A DNA stretch of 64,000 nt from CAZNPL01 sp964574815 (GTDB lineage: Bacteria; Planctomycetota; Phycisphaerae; UBA1845), in assembly GCA_964574815.1 (NCBI GenBank), contig CAZNPL010000005.1:62001-126000 (forward strand), read 5' to 3'. Made by a program: the position numbers and the translations under genes. A model generated the notes under the pieces. It ran no database searches. It was given only the letters and a program-made list of their open reading frames with translations, and was not told where the DNA came from. Numbering within the stretch: position 1 is the first letter of the stretch; each line of letters starts with the position of its first letter. Below, one piece after another: positions 34,305 through 44,063 of this stretch.

Positions 34305-36950
34305 ATGTCCAGTATTGGCACGCCAGACGACGAGCAGCAGCCGGGCCAGCGGCTAATCGAATACGCGCGCCGGCAGACCGCACAGGCCGAGCCGGTCCGC
34401 CGCGGAACATGCGACGCGCCGCCACACGACGACTCCATCGCCGGCTTCACCCTCATCGAACGCATCCACCGAGGCGGCCAGGGCGTCGTCTACAAAGCCG
34501 AGCAGCATTCGACGGGCCGTTACGTCGCCGTCAAGCTGCTGCGTAACGATCACCTCTCCACGCCTCTCGACCGGATTCGCTTCCGAAGAGAGATCGACGT
34601 GCTATCCAAGCTCAAACACCCCAACATCGTAACCCTCCACGACGGCGGCACGGCCGGCGGCTTCCACTATCTGGTGATGGATTACGTCGATGGGATCCCC
34701 CTTGACGAATTCGTGCGCCGCAACGACCTCGACATCCAGGAAATCCTCCGGCTCATGCTCAAGGTGTGCCGCGGGGTGAGCGCCGCCCACGTGGCCGGCG
34801 TAATTCACCGCGATATCAAGCCCCGCAACGTCCTCGTCGATCGGCAGGCAGAACCGCACATCCTCGACTTTGGACTGGCAAAGACGACGGACGCGAACGT
34901 GACGACGGCCGCTGCCGAAGCCGCCACCATCACCGGCCAATTCGTCGGCTCGCTCACGTGGGCGAGCCCCGAGCAGGCCGACGGTGCCCGCGACCATGTC
35001 GACGTCAGGACCGACGTTCACGCGCTTGGTTTGATCCTGTTTCATCTGCTCACCGGGCGATGGCCGTTCGACCTGACGGGGGCCATGCACGCCGCTCTTC
35101 GCAACATCGTCGAGCACGAACCCGTGCGGCCAAGCCGCTACCGCAGCGACTTGGACGACGACCTCGACATCATCATCCTGACGTGTCTCGCCAAAGACCG
35201 GGACAAACGCTACCAGAGCGCCGCGGCGCTTGCAGTCGACCTCGAACGCTACCTCGCCGGCGAACCCATTGAAGCCAAGCGGGACAGCACCTGGTACGTT
35301 CTGAGAAAGACCGTCAACCGGTATCGATGGGCCGCCCTAACCATCGGCGCGATCGCCGCGCTCTCGCTCGTCTACGCAGTCACCATGACGGCGATGTACG
35401 GCCGGGCGACGCAAGCCGAGCGCGAAGCGGAGGCCAGCGCATCGCAGGCACGGACCGCCTTTCGCAAATCTCAGGAGACCATCGAATTACTGGTGAACGA
35501 CGTCGCGCGTCGGCTCGCGGAGCTTGATGGTGCAGAGGAAACGCGGCGGCTCATTCTCGACAATGCCTACATCCGCCTCCAGGACCTCCTCGCCGTAAAG
35601 GACGATGACCCAGCTTTGTTACAGGATTACGCTCAGATGCTCCACGGCCTCGGCGATATCGACCAGGCGCTGGGCAGGCACGCCCGGGCCTTTGAGCACC
35701 TCACCGAAGCGCTTGAAATTCGCCGATCCCTCGTCGATCTCTTTCCCGATGCGCCCGGGCATCAGGTTGCCCTTTCGATCGCGCTGGTCCGTGTCGGCGA
35801 CGTTTCTCGTGTCCTCGGCAACCGTGACGTGACACGTGACTACTATGCCCAGGCGCTCGAAATTGATGAGCGGCTACACGCCACAGATCCGGAGAACCTC
35901 CATTATGTTGACAATCTCCTGTGGAGTCACGAGCGGGTCGGCGGGCTGGCACGCCGTGATGGCAGGGTCGGTATTGCGCGTGAACATTTCGATCGGCAGT
36001 TGCAATTGGCCAGCGAGCTGCTCGAATACGATCCGTCCAGCACGTCGTACCTCAACGGGATGCGCAGAGCGCGCAGCCAGCTCGCCGGCGTCGCGATCGA
36101 TCTGGAGGATTGGGCGGCCGCCGCCCAGCACGTCCGCTCAATCGTAGGGATCAGCGAGAACATCTTCGATTTGAACCCGAGCAATATGTGGGCCAGGCGC
36201 ACGCTCGCATCGGCCTATCTGTCAACGGCGCGTCCCCTTTGTCTTACCGGCGCCGCCGATGAGGCACGCGAGTATTGCGCCAAAGCCGACGCCCTCATTC
36301 GTCCTTTGATCGAACTGCAGCCGGAGCGCCCCGAGACCTTGCATCTACTTCGCAAATACCACGCGGCCATGTCAGCCGTCACGTGGCACTTTGGTGACCC
36401 GGACACTCGCAGTCAGCATGTGCACGCGGCGCGACACGTCGTTGAAAAGCTGGCCCAACACGAACCCGCAAGCGTCGAGATCCAAGAACGGCTGTTCGGG
36501 AGCCTCTCGGCAGTCATGTCCGATGCGCGCCGGCGCGGCGACGAGAAAGAAGGCCGCGCCATGTATGCACGGGCACGGGCGATTGCGGAAGAGCTGGTCG
36601 CCACCGGGCAGGCGCCGTTTGATCTGATGTTCCACTACGCGCGATTGCTGAACGAGGCTTGGCCCCAGGATCTGCGCGACACGGCCGAGGCGATCCGGAT
36701 TTGCACGCTTGCTGCCGAGGGGACGGAGTTCCAGGACCCGGCAATCATCTGTCTGCTGGGAGATTTGTTCGTAGCAGACGGCCACCCCGAAGCCGCCATG
36801 GCCACGTACGAGCGGGCGATGAGTTGCCCGGGCGCCCAAGGGACCCCGATACTCGAACAGATTCGAAAAAGACTGACAAGCTTACAGGCGGACAAACCGC
36901 TCGACGCACGGATCCGACCGTCGCCGGAAGACAATGAATCGACCCCGTAA
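34305..36950 (+). CDS. Membrane-associated Ser/Thr protein kinase with TPR domain
   Basis: This 881-residue protein has an N-terminal kinase domain (about residues 45-320) with ERIHRGGQGVVYKAEQH (Gly-rich loop), VAVKLLRND, HRDIKPRNVL, DFGLAKT, and GSLTWASPEQADGARDH. One membrane helix follows (WAALTIGAIAALSLVYAVTM, about 343-365), then a C-terminal region of TPR-like helical repeats. The helix places the TPR region outside the cytoplasm. All kinase catalytic residues are present. It is directly downstream of the ECF sigma gene and probably co-transcribed. The TPR region is likely the sensor; its ligand is unknown. Confidence 0.93.
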   Translation: MSSIGTPDDEQQPGQRLIEYARRQTAQAEPVRRGTCDAPPHDDSIAGFTLIERIHRGGQGVVYKAEQHSTGRYVAVKLLRNDHLSTPLDRIRFRREIDVLSKLKHPNIVTLHDGGTAGGFHYLVMDYVDGIPLDEFVRRNDLDIQEILRLMLKVCRGVSAAHVAGVIHRDIKPRNVLVDRQAEPHILDFGLAKTTDANVTTAAAEAATITGQFVGSLTWASPEQADGARDHVDVRTDVHALGLILFHLLTGRWPFDLTGAMHAALRNIVEHEPVRPSRYRSDLDDDLDIIILTCLAKDRDKRYQSAAALAVDLERYLAGEPIEAKRDSTWYVLRKTVNRYRWAALTIGAIAALSLVYAVTMTAMYGRATQAEREAEASASQARTAFRKSQETIELLVNDVARRLAELDGAEETRRLILDNAYIRLQDLLAVKDDDPALLQDYAQMLHGLGDIDQALGRHARAFEHLTEALEIRRSLVDLFPDAPGHQVALSIALVRVGDVSRVLGNRDVTRDYYAQALEIDERLHATDPENLHYVDNLLWSHERVGGLARRDGRVGIAREHFDRQLQLASELLEYDPSSTSYLNGMRRARSQLAGVAIDLEDWAAAAQHVRSIVGISENIFDLNPSNMWARRTLASAYLSTARPLCLTGAADEAREYCAKADALIRPLIELQPERPETLHLLRKYHAAMSAVTWHFGDPDTRSQHVHAARHVVEKLAQHEPASVEIQERLFGSLSAVMSDARRRGDEKEGRAMYARARAIAEELVATGQAPFDLMFHYARLLNEAWPQDLRDTAEAIRICTLAAEGTEFQDPAIICLLGDLFVADGHPEAAMATYERAMSCPGAQGTPILEQIRKRLTSLQADKPLDARIRPSPEDNESTP

Positions 36951-37041
36951 GACGGCGTGTGGTTTGCCGATGCCGATTCCTGTCTTGCCAAGTTGAACCG
37001 TGAACCGCTTGCTGGATGCGGGCGGGATACTACTGCGCTTC

Positions 37042-38010
37042 TCAGCCGACTTCCCGGCGCTGGAAGAGGGCTACGCCGACCAAGAGGATGGCTGTTACGA
37101 TCAGGAGGGTGTAAAGCCCGGTCTGGAGGATATAGCTGATGGGGACCTCGCCGGCCACGTTCAAGGCATCCACCACCCAGAAGAAGTTCATGTTGGGGAT
37201 GACGTGGTAGAACACCGACGCCAGGGCGGATGACTCGCGATGCTGGCCGAGGTTCCAGTCGGACAGCAGGCCGGCCATCAGGACGAGGACACAGACCATC
37301 AGCGTCATGACCTGCCCCAGGCGAGTGGAGGCAGCGAGAGCGACCGCGGCGATGATGGCGATGGCGAAGAAGATCAGGATCGCGAGGACAAACAGCTCGC
37401 CGCCGTGAAAGGTGTTCATGAAATAGTCCCGGTTCCATTCGCGGTCGAAGAACGCGGTGATGATCGTGCCGACCGTCATCATGGGGACGGCCAGGGCGAT
37501 ACAGGTGGAACAGAATTCGCGGCCGTAGAAATAGTTGGCGAGGGCGGCGATGACGATGGCGAGCACGCCGGAGCCGGCCCCGAGGATGATGGCGGGCCAG
37601 TCCCAGGGGTCGCTGGACATCTGGAGGACGCTGTGGTGCACACAAAGGACGAGGATGAGGAAGGAGAGGTAGAATGCGACGACCTGTGCGCCGATGAGGC
37701 CGAGGTACTTCCCGGCCAGGAAGACGAGGCGGGTAATCGGTTTGCTGATGATCGTCAGAACGGTTTTGTTTTCTATTTCTCGGGTGAGGATGCCAGTGGC
37801 GGAGAAGGCCGACAAGAACAAACCGCTCAGCAGGATCGTAGAAAGATTGAGATCGAGCAGTAGTTTGTCGTCGTCCTGCAGAGTAAAGCCGGCCAGGAAG
37901 ATGTTCAGAATGAGCAAGAAGGCCGTCACGAGCAGCAGCACGCCATAGATGGGCTGCCGGATGGTCTCGACGAAGGTGTTGCTGGCGATGCTGAGTAGGC
38001 GACTAAGCAT
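37042..38010 (-). CDS. ABC-2 type transporter permease (SPFH-ABC cluster, divergent)
   Basis: About 322 residues with six or so hydrophobic helices (GVLLLVTAFLLILNIFLAG, then STILLSGLFLSAFSATGIL) and the conserved REIENKTVLTIISKPITR linker of ABC-2 permeases. The start at 38010 (MLSRLLSIASNTFVETIRQP) is chosen because the upstream in-frame stretch is not protein-like. It lies divergent from the SPFH genes by about 190 bases. It is a second, smaller permease beside the cluster, and resembles the permease at 44056 in its N-terminal helices and exporter-like linker. No substrate is known. Confidence 0.85.
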   Translation of the reverse strand: MLSRLLSIASNTFVETIRQPIYGVLLLVTAFLLILNIFLAGFTLQDDDKLLLDLNLSTILLSGLFLSAFSATGILTREIENKTVLTIISKPITRLVFLAGKYLGLIGAQVVAFYLSFLILVLCVHHSVLQMSSDPWDWPAIILGAGSGVLAIVIAALANYFYGREFCSTCIALAVPMMTVGTIITAFFDREWNRDYFMNTFHGGELFVLAILIFFAIAIIAAVALAASTRLGQVMTLMVCVLVLMAGLLSDWNLGQHRESSALASVFYHVIPNMNFFWVVDALNVAGEVPISYILQTGLYTLLIVTAILLVGVALFQRREVG

Positions 38011-38196
38011 GGGATTATCACAAACCCTTTTCGGCCAATGATTAACGACCGTTTCCCTTGGCCTGCGGAGCGAAATATTGTAGGCTGCCGCGATCGCGCG
38101 GCAAGCTTCGCTTGATATTCGAACGAACAAGCAGGGCGTTTTGTTCGTCATTCATTCGGCGGGTGAGCCCATCGGGTGGAGACTCGAAGTGAACGG

Positions 38197-40389
38197 ATGT
38201 CATCGATGAGTGAAATCACACAGGAAGGAACGAGTTCGCTGGATCGCCGAGGGCAGCTCACGAGCATTGCGGGCCTGTTCATTCAGGTCGTGCTCGGGGC
38301 GTCGTTCCTGATCATCGGTGTTTGGGGGTCGTACGGCTCTGACGCGATGGTCGCTGCGGCGCTGCACGCTTTGGGCGGGGCGCCGATCTGGTTGATTCTG
38401 CTGATCATTTTCGCGTTACGTCAGCGGAGCCGGTTGGAGAACCTGGAGACGCAGCAGCTCCAGCGGATGCAGGAATCGGGGCTGGCGACGAACATTTTCG
38501 ACGTCGGGGACGAGTCGATGCTCTTGCACCGGCGGCGGCTGAACTGGACGTACAAGTTCCTGCTGCCGGCGTTCACGGTCCTGATCGCATTGTATCACAT
38601 CTACGTGGGCGGAGCCTTCCTGCTGACTTCCTGGCAGGCGGAACTATCACCGATGATGCCGGGGCAGTGGGCGCGAACGGCGAGTCCGTTCCCCTTGATG
38701 TTGTTCACGGCGGGGGCGGCGGTGTTTGCCTTTGCCTTTTCGCGCTACGTGATCGGGATGTCGCGAGATCCGAAGTGGCGGCTGCTTCGCGCGGGGGGGA
38801 GCTACCTGCTGGGCAACGCCCTGACGTTGGTGGTGGTGCTGGCGGCGATGGCGTTAGCCCAGATCGAATCGACCCGGATCTGGGCGGAGCCGATGGCGGC
38901 ATACGTGATCCGGGTGGCGGTGCTGCTGCTGGGGCTGGAGATTCTCGCGAACTTCGTGCTGGACTTCTACCGCCCGCGTCGCGCGGGGGAGGAGATTCGC
39001 CCGGCGTTCGAGAGCCGTCTGCTGGCGTTGTTCAGCGAGCCCGGCGGCGTCATGCGCTCGATCGCGCAGACGATGAACTACCAGTTCGGCTTCGAGGTGA
39101 GCAGCACGTGGTTTTATAAGCTTGTGCAACGATCGCTGTTTCCACTGGCCGTGCTGACGTTGGTGGTTCTGATCGCCCTGTCGTCGGTGGTGATCGTGGA
39201 CGTTGACCAGGAGGCTTATATTGAGCGTTTCGGGGCGCTGGTGCAGGCCGAAGGCGAGACTCTGGGGCCCGGGCTGCACTTGAAATGGCCGTGGCCCATC
39301 GATCGGGTCATCCGCGCCCGCGTGGACATGGCGCGAACGATCACCGTGGGGAGTGAGCACGGCGAGCACGGGGAACACGGAGACGACGAGGGCGAGGAGG
39401 CGCACGAGGGCCACGATCACACAAGGGCGATTCTCTGGGGTGAGGAACACGATTTCAACGCCGAGATGTTGATGATCGTGGCGCATCCTCAAGAGGCGGA
39501 GCTGGCGAAAGTAGAGGTGCCTGTTGGTGAGGCCGGCGGTGGGCGACGGGCTCGAAGCGTGGCGGTAAGCCTCCTGATGATCTCGATGGAGGTTCAGTAC
39601 CGGATCAAGAATCTGCATGATTATCAGTACAGCTACCAGGAGCCGGAGCGGGTTCTGGAGGCGATCGCTCATGAGGAGCTATCCGACTATGCGGCGAGCG
39701 TCAGTAGTAAGGAACTGCTCGGCCCGGGTCGGAAGGGTTTTGACCGGCAGATGCAGCGTCGACTGCAGGAACGTTGCGATCGGCTCGGGCTGGGGATTCA
39801 GTTGACCTATGTCGCGCTGCAGGAGGCGCATCCTCCGACGGAGAGCGAAGTCGCCGAGACGTTTCAGAACGTCGTGGCGGCGGAGATTCGCAAGAAAGCT
39901 GCGATTTCAAGTGCCCTCGGGGATTCCGAGCGGATTCTGACGCTGGCGGCGGGGAGCGTTCAACGGGCGTTCGAATTGGATGAGGCCATCCAGCGACTGG
40001 ACGAACTGTCGGTCGCGGAAGACGTCGACGAGGCGGCGATGGCGGAAGCGAAGGCGCGGGTGAGCGACCTTATCTTCGGGAACCCGGCGAAGGGGATCAA
40101 ACCGGCCAGCGGGCATGTTGCGGCGGAGATCGCGCGAGCGAGGGCGGAGCGGGAGGTGGCGATCAGCGACGCGGAATCGAAGGTTCGGAACTTCCGCAAC
40201 GATCTGGTGGCTTATCGTACGGCGCCCGATCTGTACAAGACCCGGCGTTATCTGCGGCTGCTGCAGGAGCGGCTCCCGGCGTTGCGCAAATACGTGTTTA
40301 CGAGCCCGGTTAAGGCGGGCGCCGTCGTGATTGAATACGAGACCAAGGAACGGGCCACTCTGGACCTCGAGTCGCCCGCAATGGAATAG
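38197..40389 (+). CDS. SPFH/band-7 protein with multi-helix N-terminal membrane domain and His/acid-rich insert (HflK-like)
   Basis: About 730 residues. The N-terminal half has six or more membrane helices (for example IAGLFIQVVLGASFLIIGVW, then IWLILLIIFALR and FPLAVLTLVVLIALSSVVIV). An SPFH/band-7 domain follows, starting at EAYIERFGALVQAEGETLGP with the typical GLHLKWPWPIDRV. A His- and acid-rich stretch at about residues 386-410 (EHGEHGEHGDDEGEEAHEGH) interrupts the band-7 region and could bind metal ions. A long coiled-coil-like C-terminus resembles HflK. Usual HflK has only one helix, so this is an enlarged version. Starts at 38176 (GTG), 38197 and 38206 are all possible. Confidence 0.85.
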   Translation: MSSMSEITQEGTSSLDRRGQLTSIAGLFIQVVLGASFLIIGVWGSYGSDAMVAAALHALGGAPIWLILLIIFALRQRSRLENLETQQLQRMQESGLATNIFDVGDESMLLHRRRLNWTYKFLLPAFTVLIALYHIYVGGAFLLTSWQAELSPMMPGQWARTASPFPLMLFTAGAAVFAFAFSRYVIGMSRDPKWRLLRAGGSYLLGNALTLVVVLAAMALAQIESTRIWAEPMAAYVIRVAVLLLGLEILANFVLDFYRPRRAGEEIRPAFESRLLALFSEPGGVMRSIAQTMNYQFGFEVSSTWFYKLVQRSLFPLAVLTLVVLIALSSVVIVDVDQEAYIERFGALVQAEGETLGPGLHLKWPWPIDRVIRARVDMARTITVGSEHGEHGEHGDDEGEEAHEGHDHTRAILWGEEHDFNAEMLMIVAHPQEAELAKVEVPVGEAGGGRRARSVAVSLLMISMEVQYRIKNLHDYQYSYQEPERVLEAIAHEELSDYAASVSSKELLGPGRKGFDRQMQRRLQERCDRLGLGIQLTYVALQEAHPPTESEVAETFQNVVAAEIRKKAAISSALGDSERILTLAAGSVQRAFELDEAIQRLDELSVAEDVDEAAMAEAKARVSDLIFGNPAKGIKPASGHVAAEIARARAEREVAISDAESKVRNFRNDLVAYRTAPDLYKTRRYLRLLQERLPALRKYVFTSPVKAGAVVIEYETKERATLDLESPAME

Positions 40390-40418
40390 AGTGATTTCAA
40401 AGCGTTTGGAGCCTGGTT

Positions 40419-41450
40419 GTGCGTAACCTACCCACCTTATTGGCGGCGGCCGTTGTGGTGCTGATCGTCGGCTTCTACATGTGCACGTTTCAGGTCCGGT
40501 TCACGGAAGTGGCGATCGTCGAGACCTTCGGCGAACAGGCGAAAGAACCGATTGACGAGCCGGGGCTGTACTTGAAGTGGCCGTGGCCGATACAGAACAT
40601 CGTGAAGTTCGACCGTCGGATCCGGGTGCTGGAGGATCGCACGGAGGAGACGTACACGGCGGACAGCAAGAACGTGATCGTGACCACGTCTACCTTCTGG
40701 ACGATCGAGGACCCGTACAAGTTCCATCGGAGCTTCCCGGAGGTAAAGGACGGCGAGCAGCAATTGCGGGACGCGATCCGTTCCCAAAAGAAAGCGGTGG
40801 TCGGGCAATACGATTTTTCGAATTTCGTGTCCACCCAGGAAGGCGAGCGGAAGCTGCAGCGGATCGAGCGGGAGATGATCGGTCAGTTGCGCGCCGATGA
40901 GCTGGAGCGCGACGATTCGCTTGCCGGCAGCAGCCTGGCTTCGGTCTGGCGAAATGAATACGGGGTGGATATCAAGTACTTCGGCATCACGAGGCTCACG
41001 CTGCCGCAATCGGTGACCAAGGCGATCTTCGAAAGCATGAAGAAGACCGAGGAGAACAAGGCGAACAACTACGAGGCCGAGGGCAGTGCCGAGGCGGAGC
41101 AGATCGTGGCGACCGCGACGGAAGCGCGGGAGCGGATCATGTCGGTTGCCAAGAGGCGGGCGGATGAGATTCGCGTCGAGGGAGAGCGGATCGTCAGCCA
41201 GCTCTACGCGCAGTTCGAGGAGCACCCGGACCTGAGGATCTTCCTGGACAAGATCAACACCTTGCAGGAGGCATTCAGGAACAACACGACGATCATCATC
41301 GACACGGAGTTCGCTCCGATCGACCTGTTCGAGAAGCTGCCTGGCGAGCGGGGGGACGTAGTCCCGGCGAACCTGGCGGCGGATTCGGACCTGGAGCCGT
41401 CCGGGCAATCGCGTGAGGGCGGCCTGAAGAGCGAGGGAGGACAGCGATGA
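40419..41450 (+). CDS. SPFH/band-7 protein, HflC-like
   Basis: The 343-residue protein begins with GTG and GGAG seven bases upstream. One N-terminal helix (LLAAAVVVLIVGFYM) leads to an SPFH domain with TEVAIVETFGEQAKEPIDEP, GLYLKWPWPIQNIVKFDRRI and the HflC-style AEQIVATATEARERIMSVAKRR coiled segment. In E. coli HflC and HflK form a large vault-like cage around FtsH on the periplasmic side. Here the partner is the larger SPFH gene upstream and another one downstream, not FtsH. Its stop overlaps the next start (ATGA). Membrane-scaffold role is inferred. Confidence 0.9.
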   Translation: MRNLPTLLAAAVVVLIVGFYMCTFQVRFTEVAIVETFGEQAKEPIDEPGLYLKWPWPIQNIVKFDRRIRVLEDRTEETYTADSKNVIVTTSTFWTIEDPYKFHRSFPEVKDGEQQLRDAIRSQKKAVVGQYDFSNFVSTQEGERKLQRIEREMIGQLRADELERDDSLAGSSLASVWRNEYGVDIKYFGITRLTLPQSVTKAIFESMKKTEENKANNYEAEGSAEAEQIVATATEARERIMSVAKRRADEIRVEGERIVSQLYAQFEEHPDLRIFLDKINTLQEAFRNNTTIIIDTEFAPIDLFEKLPGERGDVVPANLAADSDLEPSGQSREGGLKSEGGQR

Positions 41451-42757
41451 GCGAAGGTCCCCATCCTTCGGGCGGGCGATCGCTGCAGGTCACGGAGGCT
41501 CCGCTGGACACGGCGCAGCAGTCGCTGGCGGATGCGCTTCGGACGAGCTTTCGCATCCTGAAGTTCGCGATGATTGTGCTGGTAATCGCGTACTTCGCCT
41601 CCGGGATGTTCCGGGTGGAGCAGAACAAGCGCGCGGTGGTTCTGCGGCTGGGGCGTCCGGTGGGTGACGTGCGGCTTCCGGGGATGCACTGGGCCTTTCC
41701 GCCGCCGATCGACCAGATCATCGAGATACCGGTTCGCCGGAGCACGACGCTGACGATCGACAGTCACTGGCTTCACTTGTCGGCGAAGGAAAGGAGCCTG
41801 CCGCTGAGCGACATCCATCGGGGACCGCGCACCGGGCTTCATCCGGTTCGGGACGGGACCTTGCTGACCGGGGACCGCGGGCTCGTGCACATCAAATGGC
41901 GCGTGACGTATCGGATCGACAAGCTCAGAGACTACGTCGCTCACGTCGCCGACGAGGACTACACGATGGTCGATGAGGCCAAGGTGGAGCAAGTCATCAC
42001 GAAGTTGCTGGAGCGCGCCGCGATCGACGTGGTGGGCGGCTACACGACCGAAGATGCCACCCGAAAGCGATTGAACGAGCTTCGAGAGGAAGTGAAACGG
42101 AGACTGAACATCAAGCTGGATGCGTTGGCGACAGGAATACGGGTGGAGAAGGTGGAGATTCCGCTGTCGACGCCGCCGCTCCAGACCCGCCTCGCCTTTG
42201 ATAAAGTGACGCGGGCGGAGAACAAGAAGCAGACGATGATCCGGGAAGCGGAGCAGAAAAAGACGAACATGCTGAACGAGGCCGCCGGCGCCGCCCACGT
42301 CAAGCTGATCCGGCTGCTGGACGAGCGACGGGAGGCGATGTCAACGGGTGACGTGGCCGAAGCAGAGCGTCTGGACTCGGAAATCAGCCGAGTGGTGGAA
42401 ATCGAGGCCTCGGGCAGGGCGGGCCGGATGATCCGCGAAGCGAAAGGATACTACACGTCCGCGGTACAGCAGATGCGGGCCGACGCGGAGCAGTACGAGA
42501 CGCTGCTGGACGAGTGGCTGAATCGTCGGGAACTGCTGGTGACGCGCATCTGGGAGGAGGCGAAGCAGTCTTTAATGGGGAACCCCGCGATCAGGAAGAT
42601 GTATCGTCCGTTGGGGGCGGAGTTCCGGGTTCGGGTCGCTCTTGATCCGCGGGAACGCCAAATCGAGGAACGGATGCGTTACCTGCAGGAGGAGGCGACC
42701 GGCGGACACGTGCATCGGGAGCTCGAGCCGAAGTTTCCGGGCGGTGAGATCAAATAG
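41447..42757 (+). CDS. SPFH/band-7 protein, HflK-like, third copy
   Basis: The start ATG overlaps the previous stop. After a short cytoplasmic leader there is one membrane helix (FAMIVLVIAYFASGMFRV), then the band-7 domain with RAVVLRLGRPVGDVRLPGMH and WAFPPPIDQIIEIPVRRS. A long coiled-coil region (ENKKQTMIREAEQKKTNMLN onward) and an HflK-like C-terminal half follow. The protein of 436 residues is close to normal HflK length. It forms a tandem pair with the HflC-like gene, so a hetero-oligomeric ring is likely. The direct neighbour downstream is the ABC ATPase. Confidence 0.9.
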   Translation: MSEGPHPSGGRSLQVTEAPLDTAQQSLADALRTSFRILKFAMIVLVIAYFASGMFRVEQNKRAVVLRLGRPVGDVRLPGMHWAFPPPIDQIIEIPVRRSTTLTIDSHWLHLSAKERSLPLSDIHRGPRTGLHPVRDGTLLTGDRGLVHIKWRVTYRIDKLRDYVAHVADEDYTMVDEAKVEQVITKLLERAAIDVVGGYTTEDATRKRLNELREEVKRRLNIKLDALATGIRVEKVEIPLSTPPLQTRLAFDKVTRAENKKQTMIREAEQKKTNMLNEAAGAAHVKLIRLLDERREAMSTGDVAEAERLDSEISRVVEIEASGRAGRMIREAKGYYTSAVQQMRADAEQYETLLDEWLNRRELLVTRIWEEAKQSLMGNPAIRKMYRPLGAEFRVRVALDPRERQIEERMRYLQEEATGGHVHRELEPKFPGGEIK

Positions 42758-42854
42758 ATAACTTGTCTCCTATGTTCTACGGGCGGGGCTCGACGACCGG
42801 CTGACGAGCAGGCCGGTCTTCGCGTAACAGCCGCCTTGGTTGCCGGAAAAACAG

Positions 42855-44063
42855 ATGAGCCAATCGAACGTTCCGGTGGTGCAGACCGTCGGGCTGACCA
42901 AGATATTCAAGGATTTCTGGCGCCGCGATCGCGTGGCGGCGGTCAACGACCTCAATCTGGAGATCCGGCGAGGTGAGGTTTTCGGCCTGCTGGGTCCCAA
43001 CGGATCGGGCAAGAGCACGGCGATCAAGATGTTGCTTGGCCTGCTCTATCCGACGCGGGGGCGCATCTCCGTATTCGGCCGCCCGCCCACCGACGTGTCC
43101 GTGAAGTCGCGGATCGGCTTTCTGCCCGAGGAGTCTTACCTGTACCGCTTTCTGGACGCCCGGGAGACGTTGGACCTTTACGGCCGGCTCTTCCGGCTTC
43201 ACTCGCGGCAGCGGAGCGATCGGATCGAGAAGCTGCTGGAGATGGTGGGCCTGACGTCCGAGGCGAAACGACGGATCGGGGAGTACTCAAAGGGCATGGC
43301 TCGGCGAATCGGGCTGGCGCAGGCTTTGATTAACGATCCCGAGTTCCTGATTCTTGACGAGCCGACGTCCGGCATGGATCCGATCGGAACGCGCCAGATC
43401 AAAGATGTCATTCGCGAGTTGGCCGGCAAGGGCAAGACGATCCTGCTGTCGAGTCATCTCCTGGCCGACGTCGAGGACGTCTGCGACCGGATCAGCATCC
43501 TTTACGGCGGGCAGCAGCAGGCGGCGGGAACGATCGCCGAGTTGTTGAGTCAGGAGGACCGGACGCAAATCACGGCCAGCCGGTTATCTGATGCCACGGT
43601 GGAACAGATTCGGGACCTCGTCCGGCGACTGGAGAACAAGGACCTTCTCAGCGTGGGCGCCCCGGCCGATCGTCTGGAGGCGTTCTTTTTGAAGACGGTA
43701 GAGGAGGCGCAAGCAGCGAACGTGCGCAGCTCCGGAGTCCGGGCAGGCGGTGAGCTTCCCGACTTTCTGGGAACGACGGGCGAAGCTCCCAGCCTGGTCG
43801 ACACGCTGGTGGCGGCGGCGGATCGGCGTGAACCAGCCCCACGTCCTGAGCCGATCCCGGCACGGACGGAGCCGGAGGCAAGGAGAGCCGCGCGCGATGT
43901 TCTCGAGCAACTGACACGAGAGAAACCGGAGCCGGCCGAGGAGGACTCGACTGCTGCCCCGATCGAGAGGGACGAACCTTCGCGCAAGCGTACCGGCGAG
44001 CAGGTGGATCAGTCGGTCATCGACGCTCTGGTGTCGAGAAAGAAGGACTCGGAAGATGACTAG
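42855..44063 (+). CDS. ABC-2 type transporter ATPase with long C-terminal extension
   Basis: About 402 residues. The nucleotide-binding domain has Walker A GPNGSGKST, the signature YSKGMARRIGLAQ, Walker B FLILDEPTSGMDP, and the switch His in LLSSHLLADVEDVCDRI. Residues about 240 onward form an extension rich in Pro, Glu and Arg that is not part of the usual ATPase and may interact with other cluster proteins. The chosen start (MSQSNVPVVQTVGLTKIFKD) lies about 97 bases after the SPFH gene. Its end overlaps the permease start by eight bases. The system looks like an exporter or a membrane-remodelling transporter. Confidence 0.93.
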   Translation: MSQSNVPVVQTVGLTKIFKDFWRRDRVAAVNDLNLEIRRGEVFGLLGPNGSGKSTAIKMLLGLLYPTRGRISVFGRPPTDVSVKSRIGFLPEESYLYRFLDARETLDLYGRLFRLHSRQRSDRIEKLLEMVGLTSEAKRRIGEYSKGMARRIGLAQALINDPEFLILDEPTSGMDPIGTRQIKDVIRELAGKGKTILLSSHLLADVEDVCDRISILYGGQQQAAGTIAELLSQEDRTQITASRLSDATVEQIRDLVRRLENKDLLSVGAPADRLEAFFLKTVEEAQAANVRSSGVRAGGELPDFLGTTGEAPSLVDTLVAAADRREPAPRPEPIPARTEPEARRAARDVLEQLTREKPEPAEEDSTAAPIERDEPSRKRTGEQVDQSVIDALVSRKKDSEDD

